Shown: positions 23,661 to 35,613 of the stretch, one piece after another
Position numbering within the stretch: position 1 is the first letter of the stretch
Layout of the letters: each line of letters starts with the position of its first letter
Source: Lactifluus volemus
Taxonomy: Eukaryota > Basidiomycota > Agaricomycetes > Russulales > Russulaceae
Direction of reading: 5' to 3'
DNA length: 64,000 bases
NCBI GenBank assembly: GCA_022376515.1
Contig: WTXI01000016.1
Location: forward strand, 124,001 to 188,000
Notes under the pieces: model-generated
The model's input: only the letters and a program-made list of their open reading frames with translations
Database searches by the model: none
What the model was told of the DNA's origin: nothing
Position numbers and translations under genes: made by a program

Positions 23661-25352
23661 TCATACGAAAATATCCTGTTGTAAGATATCCTCCGCCTTC
23701 AAGTCGAGCACTGCGTTATCATCCGTCTGTGCGAGGAAGTCAACCAAGCACACATCAGCGTCGATGTCCGTCGCAGACCACGTCTTTCCCCAAAACAACT
23801 TTGAAAGCTCGTCGTCTTCGTCCCCGGCGAGCCCCAAACTGTCGTTGGCAGTAGTAGTGGTAGTGATGTCCGCTGCAGTCTTCATCGACGAACAGGTCGG
23901 AGACTCGGAGGACGATGTGAGAAAGGCTTCTAGCGACGTCCAGAACACCTCCATCTCCTTTGTATCCACTTCCACGTTCTGCACTTCATCCGCGGTGCTA
24001 TCGCGACTCACGCCAATCGTGGTGAGAGCCGTAGGAGTAGTCTGCTGAGGCTCAGGGGCAGTGTCCACTGGCACGCCCGCAAAATCAAGGGCGTCTGAGA
24101 GGGCATCGCTACCGCTCAAGAGCGGACTTGATGGCGGCAGCGGCGAAGACGGTGGGAGGGTATCGGACCATAAGCGTTGGGTGACCATTCCATCATCCTC
24201 GTCTTCATCTTCGTTGTCGCTAGTACCTCGGCCTTGGCCAGTCTCCTCGTCATCATCCGATGGGGCGGGTAGCGAGCTCGCGGGAGTATCGACCGACGCA
24301 TTTCCATCTTTATCATCTTTCCTTTCCTTGCCAGCAACAGCAGCCTCGCTGGCATTTGTTGCCTTTCCCTCGAAGTAGCATAGCGGCGACGCAGGCCTGG
24401 TCATCCCAATACCCTGTCCGCTCAACACGCTCTGGATCGGCGAGAGCACGAGCGAAGGTTTGCTGAGCCGAAGCGTGTTTTGTTCGTCGTCGTCGTCATC
24501 TGCACCGGCATAAGGGGAGAATAACGGGCTCGAGGTGGTAGCCGAAGAGTCCCACGCTGCGCCAGTGGACGTGTTCCGCATCGGCGTGCCTGGCGGCGCA
24601 AAGTTAAGCATAGCCTTGGCCGTGGTAGGTGACGAGGGCGCGTCCAGTGGCGGTGGGGAAGATGTCCGCAAGATGTCCGCGGCAGCGGCCATGACGGGCG
24701 CCATGGTTGTATCTGTATTCACATTGCTCCTTCCCAATGAGACCCAGCGTGGTTGTTTGCCAGTCTCTTGTCCGCGTGATTTGCAGCGCTCGAACGCCTC
24801 TGCCGAGATGCACGGCTGGATTGCAGTCGTGGTGCGTGCCCACGCGGGCACGGCATACAGGTTGTGACTTTTGATGGTGCTGGAATGGAGTCCTGAGTGA
24901 GCGTTTACCTACCAGCAACTTTGCCGAATGCGCTCTTGGCAGATGTGGTATGTACCGTCCTTGGAGGAGAGGGAAAGGCGGCAGAGACAAGCGTGTTTTG
25001 TGCGGAGAACGGGTCAGCGTTTGCATGTGGGGTAAGGGTTTGCTTGAAAACGTGATAGGGTCTGAGAGAAACGGATGCGACAGAAAACTCAGCTTGCGTT
25101 GAGGTGGCGAGCTTTCGTGACGCTTTGGGCGCCTGTGGCCTCGAGTGTGCTCTGGTCAGCTTGGGAAAAACGCCTCTTTGTCGTGCTGAATCGCTTCCTC
25201 CAATGGTAGGAGCACTCGAACCGTGGTGTCGAGGTTTTCGACTGTTTGAGGGCGTGAGAGCCAGATCCCCTAATGGAAGTGAAATTCTCCTTGGCAGCTC
25301 CCATCACCGTAGCCATATTCAGGTCATTGTGCTCACGCACCGTGACAGACAA
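23661..25352 (-). pseudogene. B4, truncated Spt21-like copy with a long open C-terminal frame
   Basis: The parental frame is open for about 396 codons, from VPAWARTT near 24851 to DILQQDIFV and the stop at 23661, so it is the best preserved truncated copy. There is no ATG at the head of that frame; the first internal Met lies near MAPVMAAAAD. A one-base loss near 24858 separates it from upstream Spt21-derived DNA. The Spt21 N-terminal domain is gone. From about 25146 upstream, the segment is the new 5' cassette, with an ATG-started frame at about 25316 (MATVMGAAKENFTSIRGSGS). Truncated products, if translated, would contain only the acidic, serine-rich C-terminal half. Confidence 0.7.
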
Positions 25353-25720
25353 CAGGTATTATTCCTCTTGTCTCGATGCATGGCTAGGAATTACTGGCAT
25401 TATATATCGAAAGGGGCATGGCAAAGAGAACGTATTTATCAAGGGCAGACGTGATGTTGAGTTGGTTCCTTGGCCATTGTAGTAGGACGAATTTTACATG
25501 TCATGTGCCACCTGGTAAAGGGATATAATTCGGTGATCTCAGCCTGAAGGCTGAAGCGTTGAAGCTTGAAGTCCTGAAGCCTGAGGGCTGAAGTGTCAAT
25601 TCTTTTGCATGCGTTGGTCAGAACCAGAACGTAAACCGGTGGCGGCCGGCCGTGACTTTGAGGAAAGGATGATGCGAAAATAGGAGAGGCATCAATCGAT
25701 GCGAGCGAATCGTGCATCCA
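25146..25720 (-). repeat. new 5' segment joined to truncated B (copy in unit 4)
   Basis: The same cassette as in units 2, 3 and 6. It contains the atatcgaaaggggcatggcaaagag block and the TGAAGCTTGAAG-rich tract at 25545-25600. It is absent beside the intact B7. Confidence 0.65.
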
Positions 25721-25727
25721 ATTGATT

Positions 25728-26326
25728 GCAGATCGGAATGAGAGATCTGGACGGATAGAAGTACTAACTGTGGCCGGGGACAGCAAATTGTTGGACATGC
25801 GAATGAGAATGGGTCGTGAAAATGGCCAAATCGTTAAAGATGCTAGCTAATTGCCACAGGGGCACGCGTGGCCAGGATAGGCGCTTATTAGCATCACGTC
25901 GGATTCCTCCCCCCAACTCCCCGGGAGTAACACTACGATGCCATTACCCAACTGTGGTGTCGTTGCGCCCGGTTAATTGTGGGCTATACATATCTCCGTT
26001 CACTTTTGGGACTTTGTTGTGGTGCCTTTTTTTTATTTTTAAATCTGCACTTATATCTGCAACATGTATCTACTACAAAGACGTGGACCTCGTAACTACG
26101 AGATTGGAGGAGGCAGGGGAATAGCATGCTGGGCGCGTGGCTTTTCAATAGGACATTCCGTATCCGGGGGAAACGCAACCATCTGGCCACTCGTGCCCCT
26201 GTGGCAATTAGCTAGCATCTTTAACGATTTGGCCATTTCTCACGACCCCTTCTCATTCGCATGTCCAACAATTTGCTTTAGTACTTCTATCCGTTTTTTC
26301 CGTCCAGATCTCTCATTCCGATCTGC
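25728..26326. mobile_element. MITE-like element with 140-base inverted repeats, orientation 1
   Basis: The left arm 25728-25873 and right arm 26185-26326 are inverted copies of one another (gcagatcggaatgagag ... gctagctaattgccacagg). The interior of about 310 bases has no gene. It carries a T-rich tract at 26029 and the acatgtatctactacaaagacg word at 26062. No coding capacity for a transposase is seen. It sits between unit 4 and A5. Confidence 0.7.
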
Positions 26327-26381
26327 GATCGGCTGAGCATCACCGAACTCTATCGAGTCCCCTTACCGCCCTCCCCCCGTG

Positions 26382-26388
26382 TATAAAT
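26382..26388 (+). promoter_or_regulatory. TATA box of A5
   Basis: tataaat, 83 bases before ATG, in the same block as A4 and A7. Confidence 0.5.
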
Positions 26389-26464
26389 GCGTCCAACGAT
26401 ATGCAAGGAAAAAAGATTCAACACGATACCTCAACAATAACTTCCCTTCCCCGTTAAAACACAG

Positions 26465-27202
26465 ATGGCCGAAATTCAACAGCAACCTGAACAAGCCAAT
26501 CACTCCCAAGAAGTTATGTCTTCCGTTGCACACCAAAATGTTATGGTCAGCTCTAAATGTAGCGATATTCCCTTCATGGTCAATACTCATATCTACTATT
26601 CATATTATTCCTTAGTCCCAGTTCGATGCTCAACATGGCCAAGGTCACTGGTGTGATATGCATCCCCCGAGTGGGGACGTTGCTTTGCAAGGTGGACCCC
26701 GTCATATCAATGCCCCTCACTATGACCAGGGATTCTACTATCAGCCTCCACCCGGTGTGAGTAATTTCCATCTGCCTACCCTCTTGGGGCATCCTTTTCA
26801 CTAATGGTTCTTCCTTCCAAAGGATCATGTATTCCTTCATATGGATCACAATGTAGAGTTTGTTCAACGCTTCCCAGCACAGGCAGAAGATGTTGTCCTT
26901 GTATGTGCTAACCTCTCCTCCAATTCCCGTATGAACGGTCAGTTATCTAACTCGATCTCTTGCTGCAGGAACTTCACAATGCCAATCCGAATTTTGCTCC
27001 CGGTCTCGCTCAAGCAGCCGCACCTGATCCATTGGTTCACGATGCCCTCCCTCCTGACGAGGCGGCGGCAGAGAATCTTCGACGTCTAGCTATCCGCTTC
27101 TTGCGTCACCCTGATTCACAGGTAGATATGGTTCGCATGGAACCGGGTGATGCTGGTCGCTTCAAAGTTGTGATCTCTCTTGAAATAGCTGATTTTTTCT
27201 GA
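26465..27202 (+). CDS. gene A, copy A5
   Basis: Exons 26465-26545, 26616-26756, 26823-26900 and 26969-27202 join in phase 0 to give 177 aa, the shortest complete copy. Promoter and exons 1-3 are nearly identical to A4 and A7 (EIQQQPEQANHSQE; FVQRFPAQAEDVVL). The second half of exon 4 follows the A1/A2 type, with SQVDMVRMEPGDAGRFKV and the end IADFF, and lacks the GNVLFPN tail. The gene is a mosaic of two subfamilies. Function unknown. Confidence 0.75.
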
Positions 27203-27449
27203 TGTAGCGTTTTATTCCGTGACTTGGTATTCGAAATAGCCACACTTGTCTGCGGTTTATGCCTTCTCGTAACCTTCGATGTACGCCTCGAGTTTAGAAT
27301 CCTATGTATGTACGCTTCGTAAACGGAAGCTCTGGCGTTTTAAGGCCATTGTGCGATTGTGCCTGATTGGCTGTGGAAGTGGAAGCGGGCAATGATTCCT
27401 GCATGTGTGCTTGCTACTGTAATACTATCCTCGGCCTTCAAACTTCAAG

Positions 27450-29450
27450 CTTCAAGTTGAACGCAGCGCAAAACGATAATGACGCCGCATGCTGGTGTCC
27501 CCCACCTTCAAAGTCGAGAAGTGAACTGTAATCCGCCGTGAGGTCAATGAGGCACGCATCGGCGTCAACATACCACACATAAGCTCGTCATCCCTTGGCG
27601 TGCCGTACACTAGTGGTGGTGGTGGTGGTGGTGGTGGTAGTGATCGCTTCAATTTCCATCGAATAAGAGGCCGGAGACTCGGAGGACGATGCGAGAAAGG
27701 CCTCTAACGAGGTCCAGACTCCAGAACGCCTCCATCGCCTTTGCGTCCACTTCCACGTTCTGCACTTCTTCTGTGGTGCCATCGCGCTCCTCTAGCATCG
27801 TTACGGTTTAAGAGCGGGCTCGATGGCGGGCAGAGGTAAAGATGGGAGGGTATCGGACCATAAGCGTTGAGTGACCATTCCATCTTCTCCATTCCCCATT
27901 TTTGTCGCTGGCACCTCGGCCGTGGCCGGTCTCCCCGTCATCGCCTGATGGGGCGGGGAGCGAGCTCGCGGGAGTATCGACCGACGCAGGCCTGGTGATC
28001 CCAATACTAAGTCCACTCAACACGTTCTGGATCGGCAACAGCGGATTTGAGCCGAAGCCTGTTCTGTTCGTCATCATCACCTGCACCGGCATCGAGAGAC
28101 AACGGCGGGCTCAAGGTCGCAGCCGAAGAGTTCCGCGCCGTGCCAGTGGAGGCGTTCCGCATCAGCGTACCTGTCACAAAGTTAATCATGGTCTTGGTCG
28201 GTGACGAGGGCGCCTCCAGTGGGGTGAGGAATGTGTCTGCAAAATGGCCGCCGTGCTTCCCAATGACACCCGGCGTGGTGGTTTTCCAATCTCGATGCGG
28301 TGTGACTGTTTGCGCTCAAGCGCCTTGGCTTGCTCGCGTGCATTTCCCGCTTCCCTCCGCGTAAGCGCTTCCGCTGACAGGCACGACTTCATTGCAGTCG
28401 TGGTGCGTTCCAAAACTGAAACGGCATAGTTTTTTGCTATTCGATGTCGCTGGAATGTCCCGAGTTAGCACCGACATAGCAGCTACGTTGGTGAACAGGG
28501 CCTTGACGGGCTAGGGTACTGTCTTTGGGGAAGTGGGAAAGGCAGCCATGATGAAGGCATGTCGAGGACCGCATTTGCGGAGGGTGATGGAAATATTTGA
28601 GAACATGATGGGGACTGAAGAAGGCAATGAACGCGACAAAAAGGTGAACTTGCATTGAGGTGCGGAGCTTTCACAGTAATGCCTTGGGGACCCGTGTAAC
28701 TCAGCAACATCGCTCATTCTGTTCTCCTTCTCAGGCACGACGGCCTTATCATCTGGATCAGTGCCGTGCCAGTGGGGGTCTGTGAAGAAGCTGGAGTCGG
28801 AGCGAAATAGATGAAGGGTCAATTGTGTGCTGAGCTTGTTTGGTGAGAAGTTGGAAAAGGGCTTCGATCATTATGATCTTGGCGGAGCAGGGACTCGTGT
28901 GTCTTGATGACGAAAAATTTGGACGCCTTTCTGGTAAGGCATGACTAGAGTGAAAAGTCTTGCCAGTGAGTGAGCACATGCCAGAGTGAGAGTTAGGGAG
29001 GTATAGCAGACTATACTAGGGCACGGTTCGGCACTTTCTTCAGTTCGGGACATTGTCATTGAGATCTCACTGGAAGACCGCGAGCGGCCCTGATGAGTTG
29101 GTGAAGATGTGAAAGGGGATCCATAGATAAGTTGCTGGCACTGGAGCCACGGGAATTTCGGGAAGTCGCTTTGGGCTTGTGGTCTCGTCTCGACGGGTCC
29201 TCCGAGTCAAAATTTGCGGGCTTGGACAGATGTGGCGTAGAACATTAATTGTGCTGGTGTAGGTGAGGCCCGTGAGGTGCTATCAAGTAAAACTGCAGAA
29301 CCAGTTTACACACCTTGTGGGAGGTGCATAGGCGCTGAAATTTGTATCCCTCTACTGCAAACTTGCAAAAACCGTATTCCGTTTTGATAAATCCGGGTGA
29401 CGAGAGGTCCGAGTCATCAGATCTGCATCAGGAGCAGCAAGCGCTTCTTC
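27450..29450 (-). pseudogene. B5, old Spt21-like copy covering more of the gene
   Basis: This decayed copy aligns with the intact gene over a longer stretch than the other copies. It reaches past the start of the big exon (29100-29135, matching the ctgatgagt-ggtgaagatgtgaa block) into the third exon (29320-29450, cagatctgcatcaggagcagcaagcgc-like). It has many indels and an expanded gtg repeat at 27612-27640. Since it contains sequence lost in B2-B4 and B6, it derives from a duplication made before the truncated form arose. Confidence 0.7.
27612..27640. repeat. (GTG)n microsatellite
   Basis: About eight to nine gtg units in the B5 pseudogene, at the position of the threonine run (TTTTT) in other B copies. 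Confidence 0.8.
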
Positions 29451-29870
29451 CGCACAGATCTACAAGCCGCATGGCTACAGTAGCCAAGAACTTGGACCGT
29501 ATTCTGAGAATAGGGATGATTCTCTCCCATTGTCACCTCATCTGACGTCGACAATCAAGAGAGCCCTCGGAGTCCTGACTCGGACGGGCTGCCTTCTCGT
29601 CTTGCCTTGTAGTTTGAATGCACTGGATGTGTTTACCGGATCTGCTCTGCGTCCGGACGGTGTTCCGACATTGAATGAAAGAACAAGAAACGTCAGAGAA
29701 ATTACCAGGAACATACTAGAACATTTAATGTCACGCCTCCATCCCTGCTACATCAGTGACATATCATACTACCGTACAAAGGATTCTGTACCCAAAGCAT
29801 ACGACAATGGATACGCATAAAACCCAAGACAGAAACGTGGACTATATCTGAATATTCACAGAACGAAATG

Positions 29871-30337
29871 CTAGTTCATAGAGAGGACATTGCCAGTGGC
29901 CGTTTCGAAAGAGATCAAAACCCTGACGCGACCGGCAGCACCCGGTTCCATGTGAAACATATCGGTCTGTGAATCATGCGGAAGGAAGGGCCATTAGTGA
30001 AAAGGATGCTCGAGAATACGCAGATGGAAAGTACTTACATCTGGTGGAGGAGGCTGGTAGAACCTAATGTCGTAGTGAGGGGCATTCAAGTTGACGTGGC
30101 GCGGGTCCTGTGGACCACCTTGCATAGCAACGTCACCAACAGGGGGAAGTAGAATGCCCCAATGACCTTGAGCATGGCCGGCAGCAAGCTAGATTTAAGA
30201 AATGGTGGATATAGATGAGCGTAGGCCATGAAGGGAACAGGGATGTCACTAGATTGGAGGCTGACCATAACATTTTGGTGTACATGTTCTTGTAGATGGT
30301 GGTTGGTTGGTTCAAATTGCGGCTGAATCTCAGGCAT
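29871..30337 (-). pseudogene. A8, inverted gene A with an internal deletion
   Basis: On the - strand exon 1 starts with ATG at 30337 (PEIQPQFEPTNHH). It has an intact donor, and exon 2 is complete and ends in a gtaagt donor. A deletion then joins the second intron (near 29975) directly to the middle of exon 4, removing exon 3 and the first half of exon 4. The remaining end matches SQTDMFHMEPGAAGRVRV and closes with the TAG at 29871. It resembles the A3/A6 subfamily and lies head-to-head with A6. Confidence 0.75.
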
Positions 30338-30339
30338 CT

Positions 30340-31317
30340 GATATGTGGCCTCAGGCTTGAGGAGCTTGAGGGTTTAATCAGCTTAGGAGAGAAGCGTTAT
30401 TGTGATCATCCCCTTGGCCATCATACTCATACTGTGTGGTATGGGCGTATGAAAGACCATATCTCGAGACGCATCTCAGCGAGATCTCGGAGTCGTGGAA
30501 CTAAATAAAAAAACTTTTTTTTTATTAGACCCGACTCTAGATCGTGGGAGGTCCCACCATCACGTACCGTTACCGTTTATACGGTTCATAGTGCGAGCCC
30601 AGGCGCCCACATACAGCAGAAAGGGGTAATTCTCGGCTACTTTTGCACTTTTGCAATTTTTTGCCCTTTTTGGCTTGCTCGAGCAAGCCCAAAAAGGGTT
30701 TGTGTAGGTTTCTTGATGACTTGTCTCATTCAGTTGATGCATTGGTATCAAGGAAGAGGAGTTGGTGAAGAGAACTTATTTATCAGACACCGTGCCAAGT
30801 TGTTTGGCCATTGTAGGACGATGTGGGCGACGTGATTAACTAACTATAACGGCCTATCTCGATGCCTATCTCGATCTCCTGGTCGGGTGACCGTTGGGTA
30901 GAGATTTGCCAGGAAAGTTCCGACCTATCTCGGTTACGGTAATTGTGACTACTTTGTGTGTATGTGAACGTTGACTGACGTTGAGCGGCCGTGGTCCACT
31001 TGGTGGTACGGTTGACCGCTGTTAAGTTTGACATCATCACACTGGCAGTGGCAGAAGCACGGTCATTCGGTCACTTTTGATAGGGATTTCGTCGGAAAGG
31101 AGAGTACTATTACTACTATAATCGGGTCCACAGTGAGTGCCATGGTGGAGAGGGACTTTGCAAGCACACATTCAGAATACGGAATAATCACTTTGGGTTT
31201 CGGCATCTTGGTGGCAATACCCGCAACGCCGGCGCCTACCACAGATTCATTTCAAAGATACACCCACATTAAAAGCCATCTACGACGGGCGAAATTTTTT
31301 TTTGGTATGAAATAGTA
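30340..31317. other. inverted promoter block and unique spacer
   Basis: 30340-30580 is a diverged reverse complement of the A3/A6 promoter: acacagtatgagtatgatggcc-type sequence near 30415, the long A/T tract at 30506, and the gtcgtggaac block. 30585-31317 is not matched elsewhere in the window. It contains a hairpin at 30655-30690 (ccctttttggcttgctcgagcaagccaaaaaggg) but no supported gene. Confidence 0.55.
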
Positions 31318-32393
31318 CAGCGCAGTAGTAAGGAGTCAGACAGTGTCAAATGACCCCAAGGTGCTGAAGCGCTGAAGCGGCGGCCTCTTGGGCGGCTTAC
31401 AATACCAGTGGGTGAGCACACCATCCACTATCATCCTACCTCAGTCCCGCTGGCCCAGCCCCAGTGGGCTAAGTAGGGCTGATCACTACTTAGCACTTAA
31501 GCCTTGGTAGTTAGTCACTTGAGTCACTTGGCCAATTTCCGAGAATAAAGCACTGTCCCCTCCAAAAAATTGACATTTTGTCCCCCTTGTAAGGTCCTAA
31601 CAGAACCTGGAAGGCATTTCATATCGACGACAACGCCCTGTCACTGCAATCTCTGTCACTGTACTGTGACTGGCTCTAATTTTGTTGTTACACTAGCAGT
31701 GTCAAGTGCTGAGTGCATTTCACAAACATCTGTGCAACGATTCATGTCTGCGAATGGGAAAGCCAAGGGGGAAGCGATACACACAAATCAGAAGGCCAAT
31801 GGGCGGCACTGTGGGCCCGGCCACTGGCAGAGACAGAACAGAATTCGCTGGAAACGTCACTGGATCATCGATCATCAATAACAATGACTGCGGATGGTGG
31901 GACAAAACGAAATGCCAGTCTACCCACCCATTTGTAGGCAGAGTAGTTCGTCTCGCACCACGTGGTAATTTGAAATACGTCTTACCGTGACAATGGTCAA
32001 ACAACTCGGCACGGTGTCTGATAAGTTATCTTCACCAGTTCTTCCTTGATAATATAGTACCCCCGACAACGCATCAATTGAATGAGACACGCATCAACTG
32101 AATGAGACAAAGATGATACTGGTGTTGAACGTAGGCGCATCAATTTGTACTGTATATGGCAACGGTACGCCGTGATGGTGGGAGCTGCCATGATCTAGAG
32201 TTGGATCTACGTAAAATTTTAAGAAAGTTTTTTTTTTAGTTCCACGACTCTTCAGATCTCGCTGAGATGGGATGTCGAGATATGATACTTCATACGCCCA
32301 TACCACACAGTATAAGTATGGCGGCCAAGGGAATGTTCACAATAACGTTTCTCTCCTAAGCTGATTAAACCATCCTCAAGGACACAGTATCAG
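31318..32393 (+). repeat. duplicated promoter block upstream of A6 (copy 2)
   Basis: Counterpart of 15050-16078; see the shared words listed there. It shows small insertions (for example catcaactgaatgagacaaagatg near 32090) relative to copy 1. Confidence 0.75.
32311..32317 (+). promoter_or_regulatory. TATA box of A6
   Basis: tataagt, 83 bases before ATG, as in A3. Confidence 0.5.
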
Positions 32394-33329
32394 ATGCCTG
32401 ACATTCAACCGCAACAACTTGAACAAGCCAGTCACCATCCGAGTCTACAAGAACATGTACACCAAACCGTTATGGTCAGCCTCTGATCTAGTGACGTCCC
32501 TGTTCCATTCGTGGCCTACGCTCATCTATATCCACCATTTCTTAAATCCAGCTTGCTGCCGGCCCTACCCAAGGTCATTGGGGTCCTCCTGCTGGGGACG
32601 TTGCTATGCAAAGTAGACTACGGGACCCGCGCCACGTCAACTTGACTGCCCCTTACTACGGCATGGGGTTTTACTACCCTCCTCTGCCGGATGTAAGTAC
32701 CGTTCATCTGCGTATTCTCGAGCATCCTTTTCACTAATGACCCGTCTTCTTTCCACAGAGTTACGTACTCCCACCTATGGTCCATGGTGTAGGAATTCCT
32801 CAAGGCTCCCCCAGCGAGCCAACACATGCAGAAGATGTTGTCCCAGTATGTAGTAGTGTCTTTCCTGTATGAATGGCCTGATGTCCAACTCGATCTCTTG
32901 CCGCAGGGACCTGACAGACCCTACAATCTCGACCATGCCAGTGGTCGCGCGGCTCCTGCCCAGGAGGCCGTACCTGATCCGTTGGTTCACCATGCCCTCC
33001 CTCCCGACGAGGCAGTGGGAGACTGTCTTCGACTCCTTGCTATCCGCCTCTTGGGTTACCCTGATTCACAGATCGATATGTTGCGCATGGAACCGGGTGC
33101 TGCCGGTCGCGTCAGGGTTTCGATCTCTTTCGAAATGGCCGTACCTGATCCGTTAGTTCACACTCCCGACGAGGCAGCGAGAGAGTGTCTTCGATGCCTT
33201 GCTATCTGCCTCTTGGGTTACACTGATTCACAGACCGATATATTTCGCATGGGACCGGGTGCTTCCGGTTACATCAGGGTTTTGATCTCTTTCGAAACGG
33301 CCACTGGCAATGTCCTCCCTATGAACTAG
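32394..33329 (+). CDS. gene A, copy A6, with duplicated C-terminal unit
   Basis: Exons 32394-32474, 32552-32692, 32759-32845 and 32907-33329 join in phase 0 to give 243 aa, the longest copy. In exon 4 the segment from VPDPLVH through ISFE is present twice. The first unit (about 32970-33137) reads SQIDMLRMEPGAAGRVRV. The second (about 33139-33300) reads SQTDIFRMGPGASGYIRV and ends GNVLPMN. The second unit is slightly shorter at its start (HTPDEAAREC in place of HHALPPDEAVGDC). Both frames stay open, so a two-unit protein would result. Unknown function. Confidence 0.75.
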
Positions 33330-33943
33330 CATTTCGTTTTGCGAATATTCAGATATAGTCCACGTTTCTGTCTTGCATTTTATGGGTATCCATTGTCGTA
33401 TGCTTTGGGTACAGAATCCTTTGTACAGTGGCACGATATGTCACTGATATAGCAGGGGTGAAGGCGGGGTAGGGGGGTCCGTTACTGATTCGACTGATCT
33501 ATTATTTATAGTGGTGGAATGGGCCTCTTGCATTCTATGCCTTTTTTTTCGTATTCGCTGGTGTGGGCCTTGAGTTGAGTGTAGCATTCCATGTCTGTAC
33601 AGTTGTTTTGAGATGCTTCATAAATGCAAATTGCTTCGTTTCAAGGTCAATGTGGGAATAAGTGGGAATGTGCTGATTGGCGTGAGGCGGATAGTGGGCC
33701 TGTGTGCACGTGGCTGATAGACGTGAAAGCGTATACTGTACTAGCTTCAAGTTAGACGCAAGTACTTCATTATGACCAAAAAAAGGCGATTGCAAGATGC
33801 TGTGTATAAACTGTATGTATTGAGAGGGTATGCGATATGACTGACTTTGACAATTAATGGTAATGATCGACGACGACGACGCATGCTAAAATCGGAAAAG
33901 AAAAAGTCACATCCGACGTGTACGACTCGGACGTGGATATATC

Positions 33944-35613
33944 TCATACGAAAATATCCTGTTGTAAGATATCCTCCGCCTTCAAGTCGATCACTGCGTT
34001 GTCATCCGTCTGTGCGAGGAGGTCAACCAAGCACACATCAGCGTCGATGTCCGTCGCAGACCACGTCTTTCCCCACAACAACTTTGAAAGCTCGTCGTCT
34101 CCGTCCCCGACGAGCCCCAAACTGTTTGTTGGCAGTGGTAGTGGTAGTGATGTCCGCTGCAGTCTCCATCGACGAACAGGTCGGAGACTCGGAGGAGGAT
34201 GTGAGAAAGGCTTCTAGCGACGTCCAGAACGCCTCCATCTCCTTTGCATCCACTTCCACGTTCTGCACTTCATCCGCGGTGCTATCGCGACCCACGCCGA
34301 TCGTGGTGAGAGCCGTAGGAGTAGTCTGCTGAGGCTCAGAGGCAGTGTCCACTGGCACGCCCGCAAAATCAAGGGCGTCTGAGAGGGCATCGCTACCGCT
34401 CAAGAGCGGACTTGATGGCGGCAGCGGCGAAGACGGTGGGAGGGTATCGGACCATAAGCGTTGAGTGACCATTCCATCATCCTCGTCTTCATCTTCGTCG
34501 TCGCTGGTACCTCGGCCTTGGCCAGTCTCCTCGTCGTCATCCGATGGGGCGGGTAGCGAGCTCGCGGGAGTATCGACAGACGCATTTCCCTCCCTCGAAT
34601 TAGCATAGCGGCGACGCAGGCCTCGTCATTCCAATACTCCGTTCCGCTCAGCACGCTCTGGATCGGCGAGAGCACGAGCGAAGATTTTCTGAGCCGAAGC
34701 GTGTTTTATTCGTCATCGTCAGTGCCTGCATCAGGAGAGAATAACGGGCTCGAGGTGGTAACCGAAGAGTCCCACGCGGTGCCAATGGACGTGCTCCGCA
34801 TCGGCGTACCTGGCGGCGCAAATTTATGCATGGCCTTGGCCGTGGTAGGTGACGAGGGCGTGTCCAGTGGTGGTGGGGAAGATGTCCGCGGCAGCGGCCG
34901 TGACTGGCACCATGATCGTATCTATATTCACATTCCTGCTTCCCAATAACAGCCGACATGGTTGTTTGCCAGTCTCGATGGCCACTTGTCCGCAAGATTT
35001 GCAGCGATGTGACCGCTTGCGCTCGACCGCCTCTGCCGACATGCACGGCTGGGTTGCAGTCGTGGTGCGTGCCCATGCCGGCACGACATACAGGTTTGTG
35101 ACTTTTGATGGTGCTGGAATGGAGTCCTGAGTGAGCGTCGACGTACCAGCAGCGTTGCCGAATGCGCTCTTGGCAGATGTGGTATGTACCGTTGTTGGAG
35201 GAGAGGGAAAGGCGGCAGCGACAAGCGTGTTTCGTGCGGAGAACGGGTCAGCGTTTGCATGTGGGAGTGAGGCTTTGCTTGAAAACGTGATAGGGTCTGA
35301 GAGAGACGGATGCGACAGGAAACTCAGCTTGCGTTGAGGTGGTGAGCTTTCGTGACGCTTTGGGCGCTAGTGGCCTCGAGTGTGCTCTGGTCAGCTTGGG
35401 AAAAAAGCGTTTTTGTCGTGCTGAATCGCTTGCTCCAATGGTAGGAGCACTCAAACCGTGGTGTGGAGGTTTCGACTGCCAGATCTCCTCATGGAAGTGA
35501 AATTTTCCTTGGCAGCTCCAATCACCGTGGCCATATACAGTACAGGTCATGTGCCCACGCACCGTGACAGACAACAGGTTTTGTTTAGTATTCCTCCTCT
35601 TGTCTCGATGCAT
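33944..35613 (-). pseudogene. B6, truncated and chimeric Spt21-like copy
   Basis: Spt21-like sequence runs from the C-terminal stop position near 33944 to about 35385. A one-base insertion at 34123-34127 (ctgtttgttggc for ctgtcgttggc) shifts the last 60 codons. Further breaks lie at 34570-34620, where the codons for about 20 residues are lost, and beyond. The new 5' segment (35386-35920) supplies a frame that enters Spt21 DNA in a non-parental frame (APKASRKLTTSTQAEF). Confidence 0.7.
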
